Shown here piece by piece: positions 1 through 7,975 of a stretch of 15,983 nt of DNA. Below the pieces are notes generated by a model. It saw only the letters and a program-made list of their open reading frames with translations. It ran no database searches and had not been told where the DNA came from. Position 1 is the stretch's first letter; each line of letters starts with the position of its first letter. A program made the position numbers and the translations under genes. Source of the stretch: UBA6120 sp964495145 (GTDB lineage: Bacteria > Bacillota_I > Bacilli_A > RFN20 > CAG-826); the NCBI GenBank assembly GCA_964495145.1, contig CAZBUP010000029.1, forward strand, positions 1 through 15,983, given 5' to 3'.

Positions 1-246
1 GAATACGTCTATGGGACTTTGAACGAACTCGCGGGACTCGATCCCGATACCCTCAAAGGCGAAATGGTCGTTCTCGTGGCTGGGAACGCCGACGAGCTGC
101 AAACCAAAATCGGCGATGACGAAATCATGGCCTTCATCAAATCGCTGACCGATGTCGGCATTTCGACCAAAGACGCCATCAAACAAGCCACTGGCGTCTT
201 AAAGGTCAGTAAGAACTACATTTACAAATTGATCCACCGCAATTAA
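1..246 (+). CDS. rsmI: 16S rRNA (cytidine-2'-O-)-methyltransferase RsmI, C-terminal part
   Basis: The reading frame is open from the first base of the window, so this is the last 81 codons of a gene that starts further left; the TTG at 19 is not a real start. The visible residues carry the pattern of the RsmI C-terminus: a G-T-L-N-E-L turn, the strand LKGEMVVLVAG (about visible residues 18-28), then a helical tail ending in a small domain (K-D-A-I-K-Q-A, V-S-K-N-Y-I-Y-K-L). RsmI is known to methylate the 2'-hydroxyl of C1402 in 16S rRNA using S-adenosylmethionine. The SAM-binding part lies outside the window, so the call rests on the tail alone. The TAA stop overlaps the stop of the convergent yfhO through the palindrome TTAA at 243-246. 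A different SAM methyltransferase of the tetrapyrrole-methylase fold is possible but less likely. Confidence 0.8.
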   Translation, partial: EYVYGTLNELAGLDPDTLKGEMVVLVAGNADELQTKIGDDEIMAFIKSLTDVGISTKDAIKQATGVLKVSKNYIYKLIHRN

Positions 247-3200
247 TCGGCGGTTTTATCAAGATCGATTTCGCCGGGCTCAGCCCGGTTTTTCTTATGT
301 TTTTGAATGAAATGGACGGCCGCCCACGAACCCCCAAACAAAGCGAATCCGGCCAATGATACGAGGATCCCTTCGGGAAGATACGGCGTCATGTAAGATA
401 CTTTATAAGCGGTCGGCCCCGCTTCCGACAAGAAACCGACGAACCCGCCTTGGGCTTTGTAGACTTTTGGATGGGTGATGGTCCCATCGGCTTGGGTGGC
501 TTTCACCGACCAGCCGGGATCGTAAGGGGTCGACAAGACGATGAACCGCCGGGCATCATACTCGGTGGTAAAAGTTTGAGTATTGGCCGTGGAGGCGAAA
601 TCCTCGAGCGGATATTGATTCAATGCCTCGTAACGATTGAGGAAATCACCGTAAGGTTCCATGTACAAGGTCGGGTAATACAGCACCGACGTCAGGGGAT
701 TGCCGGATTTCGGGATGACGACGATGCGCGACACCGGTTCGTCAGCGTAATAGCCGCGCATGAACTTGAAGGAGCCATTGACGAAGGAATGGGCGTCGCG
801 GACGATGATTTCATTGTCTTCGTTGAATAAATAGACGGTCGCGTGTTGGCTCAGGGCCAATGTCAAGGCAAAGAAATAATCGTCGACGCCGTTACCAAAA
901 TGGGTACCGACCAACGGTTCGACGTAAATGGCCGAATTGTAAGCCGAATAACCGTTCACGTAAGTGTTGGGGGCAATGGTTTTCACGGTGCAATCGGCGA
1001 TGTCGTCATTGCGGTAGGGATCGAAATAAATGTCGCTCGGGCAGGTTACCACCTTGACTTTGGTGCTGACGTAATCCATGTCGCGAGCCGGAATCGACGC
1101 GAGGTTCAAATTAGGGGCCTCGGCCATTACTTCGGCGGCGTCGGCGTCGCGGAGGATCCCGCCTTTGAGATAGGCTTCCTCGTTGCGGAGCACCTCGTTG
1201 ACGGTATTCGAATAGAAATCGGAATAACCGGTTTGTTCAGAATAGCCGGTATAGATGATGTTGTCGTAACTGAAGCCGCCCTCGATGAAGTTCACGTTGC
1301 GGTAAACCGTATGCAGTTCGGTATTGTACTCCGGCACTTCCTCAAAACCGAACGGGACGTTTTGGTAGAGGTAATGGCGCACGCCTTCGCCGTCTACGAC
1401 GCTATTATAAGAATCGTAGATGTTGCGCATGATGTAGTACTTCACGTTGAGGAATAGGTCGAGGTTATAACGTTTCTCGTGATAGCCCATCGACCAGCCG
1501 TTATGGTTGTAATTCATATGCGACCATTCGTTGAATTCCATCACGTAGAAATTGTAAAGCGAATGGAAAGCCGTCAAGCCGTTATAGCCAAGTTTCATGG
1601 CGATGTTGCTGGATTCGCCGGCGTTCAAATTGTAAATGCGGAAAAAGTCATCGTCGTCGGCTTGGATCTTTTTGACGATGGCCCGCTCGTCGGAAACGGT
1701 GGCTAAGCCATTGTCATAATCGGTCACGTAAAAATTCAAACCGTGCATCGACATGGTCATCGCCCCCATGACGATGGCTTCCACGGTGACGAACCACGTC
1801 ACGTACCGGGTGAATAGTTGCCTCCGGGCATGGATTCGGGTCACGATGTAAGCGGCGACGATCACCGCCAATTGATAGATGCCGACGTAAAGCCGTTCTT
1901 CCAATTCCGTGAAATTAAATTGGTTTTGGAACTGGCTGGCTTCATAGAAGGTATAGGCGGCCAACCCAAAGATAATCACGAACGAAACGTCATAATACCA
2001 ACGGCGGAACTGCTCGCGATGTTCGTAATTGATGGCGATGTAGGCGATCATCGCCACGACCACGAAGATTTGCCAGCGCCCGTAATCGATCGTGAAACCA
2101 TGAAAGAGGTTATAGAAAAAGGGCGTGAAAAGCGCAAACAGGAAAAAAACCACCGGGACGAGATGCCCAAATTTCCGGCGGCGGATCGATCGGATCAGCG
2201 ACGGGATCAAAAGCAGCATGATCGGGGTATAGACAAACAAACTCGAAATCGTGTTGTCGTAACTGCTGGTTCTCAAAAGCGTCGATGACCGGTCGCTGAC
2301 AGTCGGGAACAAAAACGAAATCAGCGGGTAGAACTTGTCATAGGGTGTTTCGGTCCCGTAGCGGTTGTGCCAAATCAGGATATAGTCCAATAGATCGGTC
2401 CAATTTTTGTTATCGAAATAAACTTTGAGTTGGGCAAAATAAAAGGCCTCGCTGACGCGGTTGCTGGTCGTGGCGACGACGATCGACGGCCAAAAAACAA
2501 TGGCCGACATCGCAATGCCGACGGCAAAAGACAAGATCCCGAGCGCCGCGATCTGAAAGCGGTCTTCCCAATTCTTTTTCGGCGCCAATTGGAAATAACG
2601 GAACAGGGCGTACAAGACGCCGGCCATGGCGCTCGAGACCAGGAAAAAGTAATTGGTGATGCCCATGAGGAAAATGGCAAAGGCCAGGAGCCAAGGTTTC
2701 TTCTCCTTAAGGAGTTTTTCAATCCCGAGCATGATCAGCGGGAAAACAATCGCCACTTCCATGAAGTGGTTGAACCATAAGTAATAGGTAATCCAACCGC
2801 AGTAGGCGTAAACCAAGCCAAACAGCCGGGCGGTTTTCTCGCTGAGCCCGAAATATTTCAAATAAACGCGCATGACGAGACCGGCGCCGACCATTTTGCC
2901 GATCATCAACACGGCGATTCCCTGGGGTACCAAGACCCGTGGGAAAATCAATATCGGAAGGAAAAACGGATTCATGTAGTAATAGAACGAATTACTGCCG
3001 ATGTTGCTTGAACCAAGATAAGTGGAACTATCCCACAAGACGAATTCGCCGGTTTTGAAGAAATGCCACCAATCGTCGTATCCGTTGTAGTAAAACGGAA
3101 TCTGCTGCATGACGTAGTCCCCGCTTAAGGGAATCGTGAAGGCGTTGCTTACCAAAGCCACGCCATAGAAGAGCACCCCGACGAGAATCAGGTATAGGAC

Positions 3201-3329
3201 ATAGCGCAGCATGCTGTCGGGATTTTTGAGGTTGGCGATGAATCGTTTATAGAAAACGACGAAGAAATCCCGGACGGCGTGCCATGCGGTTTTGAAGGCG
3301 GTTTTTATTTTGATGGCATTCTTTTCCAT
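243..3329 (-). CDS. yfhO: YfhO-family polytopic membrane protein (putative GT-C glycosyltransferase)
   Basis: A 1028-residue membrane protein. After a basic cytoplasmic N-terminus (1-40) there is a first span at about 42-64, then the extracytoplasmic segment SGDYVMQQ (Asp71), which is the typical acidic first loop of GT-C enzymes, followed by many spans to about residue 540. A long soluble region (about 560-985) follows, and a last span near 990-1015 precedes a basic tail. Bacillus subtilis YfhO is known to move sugar from an undecaprenyl carrier onto lipoteichoic acid; a similar extracellular sugar-transfer role is inferred here, with unknown donor and acceptor. It is longer than the roughly 860 residues of the Bacillus protein, mainly because of the soluble part. 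No Shine-Dalgarno is visible before the ATG, and a TATAAT lies only 22 bases upstream. It follows the rluA-like gene by 65 bases on the same strand, so co-transcription is also possible. Confidence 0.82.
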   Translation of the reverse strand: MEKNAIKIKTAFKTAWHAVRDFFVVFYKRFIANLKNPDSMLRYVLYLILVGVLFYGVALVSNAFTIPLSGDYVMQQIPFYYNGYDDWWHFFKTGEFVLWDSSTYLGSSNIGSNSFYYYMNPFFLPILIFPRVLVPQGIAVLMIGKMVGAGLVMRVYLKYFGLSEKTARLFGLVYAYCGWITYYLWFNHFMEVAIVFPLIMLGIEKLLKEKKPWLLAFAIFLMGITNYFFLVSSAMAGVLYALFRYFQLAPKKNWEDRFQIAALGILSFAVGIAMSAIVFWPSIVVATTSNRVSEAFYFAQLKVYFDNKNWTDLLDYILIWHNRYGTETPYDKFYPLISFLFPTVSDRSSTLLRTSSYDNTISSLFVYTPIMLLLIPSLIRSIRRRKFGHLVPVVFFLFALFTPFFYNLFHGFTIDYGRWQIFVVVAMIAYIAINYEHREQFRRWYYDVSFVIIFGLAAYTFYEASQFQNQFNFTELEERLYVGIYQLAVIVAAYIVTRIHARRQLFTRYVTWFVTVEAIVMGAMTMSMHGLNFYVTDYDNGLATVSDERAIVKKIQADDDDFFRIYNLNAGESSNIAMKLGYNGLTAFHSLYNFYVMEFNEWSHMNYNHNGWSMGYHEKRYNLDLFLNVKYYIMRNIYDSYNSVVDGEGVRHYLYQNVPFGFEEVPEYNTELHTVYRNVNFIEGGFSYDNIIYTGYSEQTGYSDFYSNTVNEVLRNEEAYLKGGILRDADAAEVMAEAPNLNLASIPARDMDYVSTKVKVVTCPSDIYFDPYRNDDIADCTVKTIAPNTYVNGYSAYNSAIYVEPLVGTHFGNGVDDYFFALTLALSQHATVYLFNEDNEIIVRDAHSFVNGSFKFMRGYYADEPVSRIVVIPKSGNPLTSVLYYPTLYMEPYGDFLNRYEALNQYPLEDFASTANTQTFTTEYDARRFIVLSTPYDPGWSVKATQADGTITHPKVYKAQGGFVGFLSEAGPTAYKVSYMTPYLPEGILVSLAGFALFGGSWAAVHFIQKHKKNRAEPGEIDLDKTAD

Positions 3330-3351
3330 GAATAAAAATATCGTATTATCA

Positions 3352-3380
3352 ATTATACCTACTGGGCGTGGGCTTGCCTA
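3352..3380 (-). promoter_or_regulatory. Candidate sigma-A promoter for yfhO
   Basis: On the minus strand a perfect TATAAT lies at 3357-3352. At a spacing of 17 bases upstream is TAGGCA (3380-3375), which matches 4 of 6 positions of TTGACA. Transcription would start near 3345, leaving a leader of about 16 bases before the yfhO ATG. The -35 overlaps a hairpin (3366-3383). Inference from consensus only. Confidence 0.35.
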
Positions 3381-3383
3381 CGC
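3366..3383. other. GC-rich hairpin between rluA-like gene and yfhO
   Basis: GCGTGGG (3366-3372), loop CTTG, CCTACGC (3377-3383): a 7-bp stem with one G-T pair. There is no T-run on either side, so it is not a standard Rho-independent terminator. It could stabilise the 3' end of the upstream message or weaken read-through into yfhO. Its function is not known. Confidence 0.4.
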
Positions 3384-3394
3384 GCAAATGGTCT

Positions 3395-4345
3395 TTATGG
3401 CTTCTTTTTAGCGTTTGAGGCCGGCTTTGCAGCGGTTTTGTTTTTGAATAAATTCGTGAAGACAGATGGCATCGGGGCCTTGAACTCGTAAAGACGTCCG
3501 GTTTCCGGATGCTTGAGGCTCAAGTAGTAGGCATGCAAGCCTAAGCGGTCGAGCGGATTCAACAGGGTATCGTACTTATCGTCGCCGACGACCGGGTGGC
3601 CGATGTGGCGCAGCTGGACCCGGATTTGGTTCTTGCGGCCCGAATCGATGGAAACGTCCAGCAATGAATAAGTGTCGTTCGTTTTCATGATTTGGTAATG
3701 GGTGATGGCCAATTGACCGTCGCCAGGCCAATCGGAAATATACATCAAATGGGTAGTGGTCTCCTTCAAGTAGTGGCGAAGGGTGTCCTGTTCTTTAGCG
3801 GGTTTTCCGACCACGATTGCGTAATAACCACGTTTGGCGACGAGGTCGTTCCAACGTTCTTGCCATAAGTCGCGCAGGCGATTGTTCTTGGCGAAAAGCA
3901 GAACGCCGGAAGTATCTTGGTCGATCCGATGGACCACAAAAACGCGGGCTTTGGGATTCTGGGCCCGGACATGGGCAGTCACTTGCCGATAGGCAGTCGC
4001 TTCTTTTTCCTTATCGCTAGCGATCGAGAGCAATCCGTGCGGTTTGTTGATGGCAATCATCTCGTCGTCTTCATACAGGATGTCGATGGTCGGCCGCGAC
4101 GGTTTCCGTTCCAAACGTTCCTTGCCAATCATGACGATGTCGCCGGGAACTACCTCGAAATCGAATTGGGCCACCGGAGCTCCGTCGACGGCCACTTGCC
4201 GCCTTTTCAGCAACCCTTTGACGTTGTTCCGGGAAACCCCGGTCATGTTTTGAAGCAAAAAATCCAGAAGTTGGCTCGTTTGTTTGACCCGGAATTCCTG
4301 AGAATAGGGGTCGCGCTTTGGTTGGCGGAAGGTTTCTTTTTTCAT
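3395..4345 (-). CDS. RluA-family pseudouridine synthase
   Basis: A 316-residue protein of the RluA/RluD type, which turns specific uridines of rRNA (or tRNA) into pseudouridine in the cytoplasm. An S4-like RNA-binding segment sits at about 22-75 (SQLLDFLLQNMTG, then VSRNNVKGLLKRRQVAVDG). The catalytic domain begins with ILYEDDEMIAINKPHGL (about 89-105). The family signature HRIDQDTSG follows at 139-147, with Asp142 in the place of the catalytic aspartate. A later conserved part includes SGRKNQIRVQLRHIGHPVVGDDKY. The C-terminus is Lys/Ala/Pro-rich and probably disordered. The target base cannot be told from sequence. The ATG is 4 bases after the stop of the PI-PLC-like gene, which points to one message and coupled translation. 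Length is normal for the family. Confidence 0.92.
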   Translation of the reverse strand: MKKETFRQPKRDPYSQEFRVKQTSQLLDFLLQNMTGVSRNNVKGLLKRRQVAVDGAPVAQFDFEVVPGDIVMIGKERLERKPSRPTIDILYEDDEMIAINKPHGLLSIASDKEKEATAYRQVTAHVRAQNPKARVFVVHRIDQDTSGVLLFAKNNRLRDLWQERWNDLVAKRGYYAIVVGKPAKEQDTLRHYLKETTTHLMYISDWPGDGQLAITHYQIMKTNDTYSLLDVSIDSGRKNQIRVQLRHIGHPVVGDDKYDTLLNPLDRLGLHAYYLSLKHPETGRLYEFKAPMPSVFTNLFKNKTAAKPASNAKKKP

Positions 4346-4349
4346 TTGG

Positions 4350-5453
4350 TCACAGCGATTGATTATACGCGATTATGGCTTGATTGGCCAATGGATTGAA
4401 ATCGCCTTTGGCGGAGTTTGCAAAATCCACCATGAAGATCGGCATCGCTTCAAGCCAAGCGGAAAAGTCCGATTCATGGACTAGTGTGTCGTTGGAATGA
4501 TTGGCCATGTCCAAAAGGGACCAGCCCAAGATGGTATCCCAGAGATCGCTGCCTGCCAAGGCTCCGGTCTTTTGGGCTTGGTTAACCCGAAGGATGTCAT
4601 CGAAAATGACGGTGCTGTCCAAATAATCGTATTCGGCACGAATGCCGGTCAGGAGCGTGTCGGTGTCTGAGGTTTCGTGCCAGAGACTGCGAATGTTGAT
4701 GACTTCGGTGTCGCCGTTGCCCCGTTCGTAGTGATAGGGTAAACCGGCGTCGGCGTCGGTTTTCGCCAAGACGACCAATCCGGCTTCTTGTCCCGAGGCG
4801 GTCACCTGGTCATAAGTCAAATCCCCTAAGGCCACGGACAAGGGATCGTAATGGATGAAGTCGAGAAGCGTGGTTCCCTCGACTTCATAGGTTTCCAAGT
4901 AGGTGAACAAATCGTCGTAACTGACGGCATCGGTAAAATAGACGTGTTGCATGTCAAAGATGATGAACTCGCCGGGATTGTCATGCAGGAACGGGATGAT
5001 TTCATCAAGGTAAGACGATAGTTTGCCTGAGATGAGCCCGTGTTTCGTATACCAATCGTCATCATGGTAACTGAGGCGGACGTCAAAATAGCGGACCCCG
5101 GCTTCGAGTAGCGCCTCAGCGCCGCTTTTTTGGGCTTTGGCCAGGCGCACGAACACCCCGTCGGCAAATTTTCCGAGCGTTTCGTTGCGCAGCAATGAAT
5201 CCTCGGCTTCGCCCGGGTCGACCGGCGAATCGGTTTTGATCAAGTGGCTGAAGGCGTCGTGGGCGCCCAGCATGGCGATGTCAACCACGCGGGCACTTCC
5301 ATTCTCGATCCCAGCGCGGAGCACATCGGCATATGAACCGTCGCTGGCGCCAAACGTGAAACTGAAACCGCCTTTGGCGAATAAGACGATTGGGGCGGCA
5401 ATCACGGCGATGGTAATCAGCGGTCTTAATATTCTTTTTTTGAAAAAGCCCAT
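4350..5453 (-). CDS. Secreted or membrane-anchored PI-PLC X-domain phosphodiesterase
   Basis: A 367-residue protein with a basic start and hydrophobic segment (KKRILRPLITIAVIAAPIVLF, about 5-25), so it is exported and perhaps stays anchored; no lipobox is visible. The rest resembles bacterial phosphatidylinositol-specific phospholipase C. LGAHDAF gives His65-Asp66, RYFDVR gives Asp124 and Arg126, and YTKHGL gives His138. These align with His32-Asp33, Asp67-Arg69 and His82 of the Bacillus cereus enzyme, the general acid/base pair and its helpers. The likely reaction is metal-independent cleavage of a glycerophosphodiester (phosphatidylinositol or a related head group) outside the cell; the true substrate is unknown. 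AAAGGAG lies 7 bases before the ATG and supports this start. It is the first gene of a minus-strand unit with the RluA-like gene and shares its upstream region with the divergent ABC operon. Confidence 0.82.
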   Translation of the reverse strand: MGFFKKRILRPLITIAVIAAPIVLFAKGGFSFTFGASDGSYADVLRAGIENGSARVVDIAMLGAHDAFSHLIKTDSPVDPGEAEDSLLRNETLGKFADGVFVRLAKAQKSGAEALLEAGVRYFDVRLSYHDDDWYTKHGLISGKLSSYLDEIIPFLHDNPGEFIIFDMQHVYFTDAVSYDDLFTYLETYEVEGTTLLDFIHYDPLSVALGDLTYDQVTASGQEAGLVVLAKTDADAGLPYHYERGNGDTEVINIRSLWHETSDTDTLLTGIRAEYDYLDSTVIFDDILRVNQAQKTGALAGSDLWDTILGWSLLDMANHSNDTLVHESDFSAWLEAMPIFMVDFANSAKGDFNPLANQAIIAYNQSL

Positions 5454-5583
5454 GGATTTCTCCTTTTTTCAATATTGTAATATAATCATTGTATGCGAAC
5501 GGCATGATTTCTACACAAGAAATGGCAAACAAGTCTTATTTGGTTTGCGATCGGGCGCTATTTTTTTTAAACGGAGAATGGTT
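5454..5583. promoter_or_regulatory. Divergent promoter region between PI-PLC-like gene and ABC operon
   Basis: This 130-base gap must start transcription in both directions. It is AT-rich near 5471-5490. TATAAT reads on the plus strand at 5481-5486. On the minus strand TATATT (5484-5479) and TACAAT (5479-5474) are possible -10 elements. No convincing -35 sits at the right spacing for any of them. An imperfect inverted repeat, GCAAAC (5525-5530) and GTTTGC (5543-5548), lies ahead of a run of eight T (5561-5568) and could be an operator or leader structure. Confidence 0.35.
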
Positions 5584-6447
5584 ATGGAATATGCTTTCAG
5601 TCTTAAAAACATCAGTTTTCGCTACAGCAAGAAACGTCCAGAGGTCCTTCACGGCATATCCTTCGACGTGACACCGGGAACGATTTTCGGTTTGCTGGGG
5701 CCTAGCGGCGCCGGAAAATCGACCACCCAAAAACTCATGTCGAAGCTGCTGGCCGATTATGATGGCGACATCCTGTATTTCGGCAAGAATCTCAAGCACT
5801 TCAACAAATCGTTTTATGAAGACATCGGGGTCGGTTTCGAAATGCCGGTCCATTTCAACAAATTGACGGCCATGGAGAATCTGGCCTTCTTCGCCAACCT
5901 CTATGCCCGGAAAATCGATTATGAGGCGTTATTGGTGCGCGTCGGGCTGGGCGAAGCCAAGAACCAGCAAGTCGGTCAATATTCCAAAGGCATGAAGGCC
6001 CGATTGAATTTCGTCCGGGCCTTGCTGAACGATCCCAAAGTCATCTTCTTGGACGAGCCGACCAATGGGCTCGATCCTTCCAACGCCCGCATCATCAAAG
6101 ACATCATCCTGGAGCAAAAAGCCGCCGGGAAGACCATCTTCATTTCCACTCACTTGATGGGTGACGTCGAGCAGTTATGTGATCAGGTGGCTTTCATCGC
6201 CGAGGGGAAAGTCCTCGAAATTTCGAGTCCCAAAGCCTTGAAACTCAAATATGGCAAACCGCAAGTCCGGGTCGAATACATGGTCGACCAAAAAGCCAAT
6301 CAAGCCCTTTTTCCTTTGGAAGGGATTGGGTCCAACGTGGCTTTCCTTGATATTATCAAGAACTATCCAATCGTCACCATCCATAGCGACGAAACGAGCA
6401 TGGAGCAAATTTTCATCGACGTCGTCGGCAAAAAGGTCCAATCATGA
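5584..6447 (+). CDS. ABC transporter ATP-binding protein (ABC-2 exporter)
   Basis: A 287-residue ATPase that powers the two permeases encoded next to it. Walker A is GPSGAGKST (39-47), the signature loop is the variant YSKGM (133-137), Walker B is VIFLDEP (153-159), with D-loop GLDP and switch histidine His190 in STHLM. The Q-loop position appears to be Glu (VGFEMP, about 84-88), a change often seen in this exporter subfamily. The last 70 residues form a regulatory-type C-terminal extension common in drug/antibiotic exporter ATPases. The open frame extends left to 5137, but that part is antisense to the PI-PLC-like gene. GGAGA at 5573-5577 is 6 bases before the ATG at 5584, whereas the ATG at 5578 is too close. 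Its stop overlaps the next start as ATGA. The exported substrate is unknown. Confidence 0.93.
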   Translation: MEYAFSLKNISFRYSKKRPEVLHGISFDVTPGTIFGLLGPSGAGKSTTQKLMSKLLADYDGDILYFGKNLKHFNKSFYEDIGVGFEMPVHFNKLTAMENLAFFANLYARKIDYEALLVRVGLGEAKNQQVGQYSKGMKARLNFVRALLNDPKVIFLDEPTNGLDPSNARIIKDIILEQKAAGKTIFISTHLMGDVEQLCDQVAFIAEGKVLEISSPKALKLKYGKPQVRVEYMVDQKANQALFPLEGIGSNVAFLDIIKNYPIVTIHSDETSMEQIFIDVVGKKVQS

Positions 6448-7160
6448 AAAGCTGGTTCCATTTGCTCAAGGGCGAAATCGCCCGCCTTTTCAAATACAAG
6501 ATCATGTGGTTTGGCATCGCCGCATCGCTGATTTGGGTATTGATTTTGGTTCTTTCGGCCAAGAATGAAGCCAAAGCCTTGATGCCGTTCCTGTTGGTCA
6601 TGGACACTGGCATGATGTCGATCATCCTATTGGCCTCGAGCTTCTATTACGAGAAACAAGAAAATACCATTAAATCGCTTTTTGTAGCTCCCATTTCCAT
6701 CACCCAATTATTAAGCGCCAAAATCGTCGCTTCGCTCTTGTCGGGCATCATTTCGATGGTTCTGGTCGGCTTGGCGATGTTGATCGTCCATGGCGTGTTC
6801 ATCAATTATGCCCTTGCTTTGCTTTACGTCGTTTTATCGACTTTGGCGCACGTCGCCCTCGGCTATATCATCGTCTTCTACAGCGTCGACTTCATGTCGT
6901 TCCTGATGAAATACATGGGCTTGGTTATTTTATTGATGGTACCGGTCTTGTTGGTGCTGCTCGACGTCATCAACGACGACAATATCTACTTGGCGTTTTT
7001 ATCGCCCAGTTTCGCCGCCCAATATTTGATTGACAGCGTCTTCGTCGCCAAGGATGGTTGGCTCTTGACGCTGGGTATTGGCGTCTTGGTGGCGTTTCCC
7101 GCCGTGCTTTATCCCCTCGTCGTCTATCCGAAATTCAAGGCTTACGCCATCCGGGGTTGA
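6444..7160 (+). CDS. ABC-2 type permease, first subunit
   Basis: A 238-residue membrane protein with about six spans (roughly 20-38, 47-68, 95-118, 122-147, 155-175 and 205-227), as expected for an ABC-2 permease. Between spans 2 and 3 is the characteristic coupling stretch, YEKQENTIKSLFVAPIS (about 69-85), resembling the E-R-E-x-G-T-x-E-x-L-x-x-x-P-I-S pattern of the family, which contacts the ATPase. The start codon overlaps the ATPase stop by 4 bases (ATGA at 6444-6447). The next permease starts 2 bases after this stop. The gene order predicts a heteromeric exporter with two different permease halves. The family is often linked to drug, bacteriocin or lipid export, but no substrate can be assigned. 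Confidence 0.88.
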   Translation: MKSWFHLLKGEIARLFKYKIMWFGIAASLIWVLILVLSAKNEAKALMPFLLVMDTGMMSIILLASSFYYEKQENTIKSLFVAPISITQLLSAKIVASLLSGIISMVLVGLAMLIVHGVFINYALALLYVVLSTLAHVALGYIIVFYSVDFMSFLMKYMGLVILLMVPVLLVLLDVINDDNIYLAFLSPSFAAQYLIDSVFVAKDGWLLTLGIGVLVAFPAVLYPLVVYPKFKAYAIRG

Positions 7161-7162
7161 AT

Positions 7163-7972
7163 ATGAAAAAGTATCTGCGGCTGCTCAGTTACGAAATGAA
7201 GACGATCGTCCGCGATCCCATGAATTTTTTCATGCTGATCTATCCGGTGTTCATGCTGGTTTTGATTGGCTGGCTCCTGCCGTTGGGACTCAATCGCGGC
7301 GGTTTGGGAAATACCAACCCGGCTTATAGCATCACCATGATGATCACGTTCGTGGTGGTCATCTCCATCGGCGGATACATCGCCGGAGCCTTGCTCGGTT
7401 TTTCGCTTTTGGAAAACAAAGACGAAAAGACCATCAATTCCATCGCCGTGACGCCGGTTTCCGTGACCGGGTACATCATTTTCAAGACGATTTATTCCTA
7501 TGTCTTGTCGGTTTTGGGAAACCTCTTCTTGATTTTGGGCATCAAGTGGTGGGCCTCTGAGGCTTACTCGTTTACCTTCGCCTCGATGACGTTTGGGTTT
7601 GACAATTTGACCTATGGTCAAATCATCTCCTTCTCCTTGGTGGCCTCTTTGCTCGTCCCGGCCATCGGCGCTTTGATCGCTTCCATCGCCAAAAACAAGA
7701 TCGAAGGCTTTGCCTTCATGAAAAGCGGCGGGCTGCTCGTCATGATCCCGGCTCTCGTCCTTCTCGACGCTTTCAGTGACTGGAAGCAATACCTGCTCGG
7801 CGTCACCCCGAATTTTTGGCCTGTCAAAGCGCTATTAAACGCGGCTTTGAATTCCGCAGGGGCTGACGATTTGCCCTTTTGGGGTTATTTGTTGGTTGGC
7901 GGAATCTACATGTCATTGTTGGCGGTCATTTCAATTTATGCTTTTGCCAAAAAGCAATCCCATGGAGGATAA
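7163..7972 (+). CDS. ABC-2 type permease, second subunit
   Basis: A 269-residue membrane protein with about six spans (roughly 22-42, 57-80, 108-127, 156-177, 186-203 and 240-262). Its coupling stretch, LENKDEKTINSIAVTPVS (about 83-100), closely parallels that of the first permease, so the two are divergent paralogues that likely pair in one transporter. The open frame reaches back to 7058 but that part overlaps the first permease in another frame. MKKYLRLLSYEMK is a typical permease N-terminus, and the ATG at 7163 comes 2 bases after the previous stop, which suggests coupled re-initiation; no strong Shine-Dalgarno is seen. The 3' end of the gene contains the ribosome binding site of the following small gene. 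Confidence 0.88.
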   Translation: MKKYLRLLSYEMKTIVRDPMNFFMLIYPVFMLVLIGWLLPLGLNRGGLGNTNPAYSITMMITFVVVISIGGYIAGALLGFSLLENKDEKTINSIAVTPVSVTGYIIFKTIYSYVLSVLGNLFLILGIKWWASEAYSFTFASMTFGFDNLTYGQIISFSLVASLLVPAIGALIASIAKNKIEGFAFMKSGGLLVMIPALVLLDAFSDWKQYLLGVTPNFWPVKALLNAALNSAGADDLPFWGYLLVGGIYMSLLAVISIYAFAKKQSHGG

Positions 7973-7975
7973 ACT

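Noticed and set aside
843..1457. Long plus-strand open frames opposite yfhO (also 450-830, 1818-2288)
   Set aside because: They are antisense shadows of a well-supported gene, with no ribosome binding sites or recognisable domains.
3366..3383. Hairpin as a Rho-independent terminator
   Set aside because: No T-run on either strand after the stem.
5137..5583. Upstream open extension of the ABC ATPase frame
   Set aside because: It lies antisense to the PI-PLC-like gene and includes the intergenic promoter region; the ribosome binding site at 5573-5577 and the normal ABC N-terminus place the start at 5584.
7058..7162. Upstream extension of the second permease frame
   Set aside because: It overlaps the end of the first permease in another frame and codes an Arg-rich stretch unlike a permease N-terminus.
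7142..7789. Minus-strand frame of about 215 codons opposite the second permease
   Set aside because: Charged, His/Gln/Asp-rich translation typical of antisense to a membrane protein; no ribosome binding site and no family.
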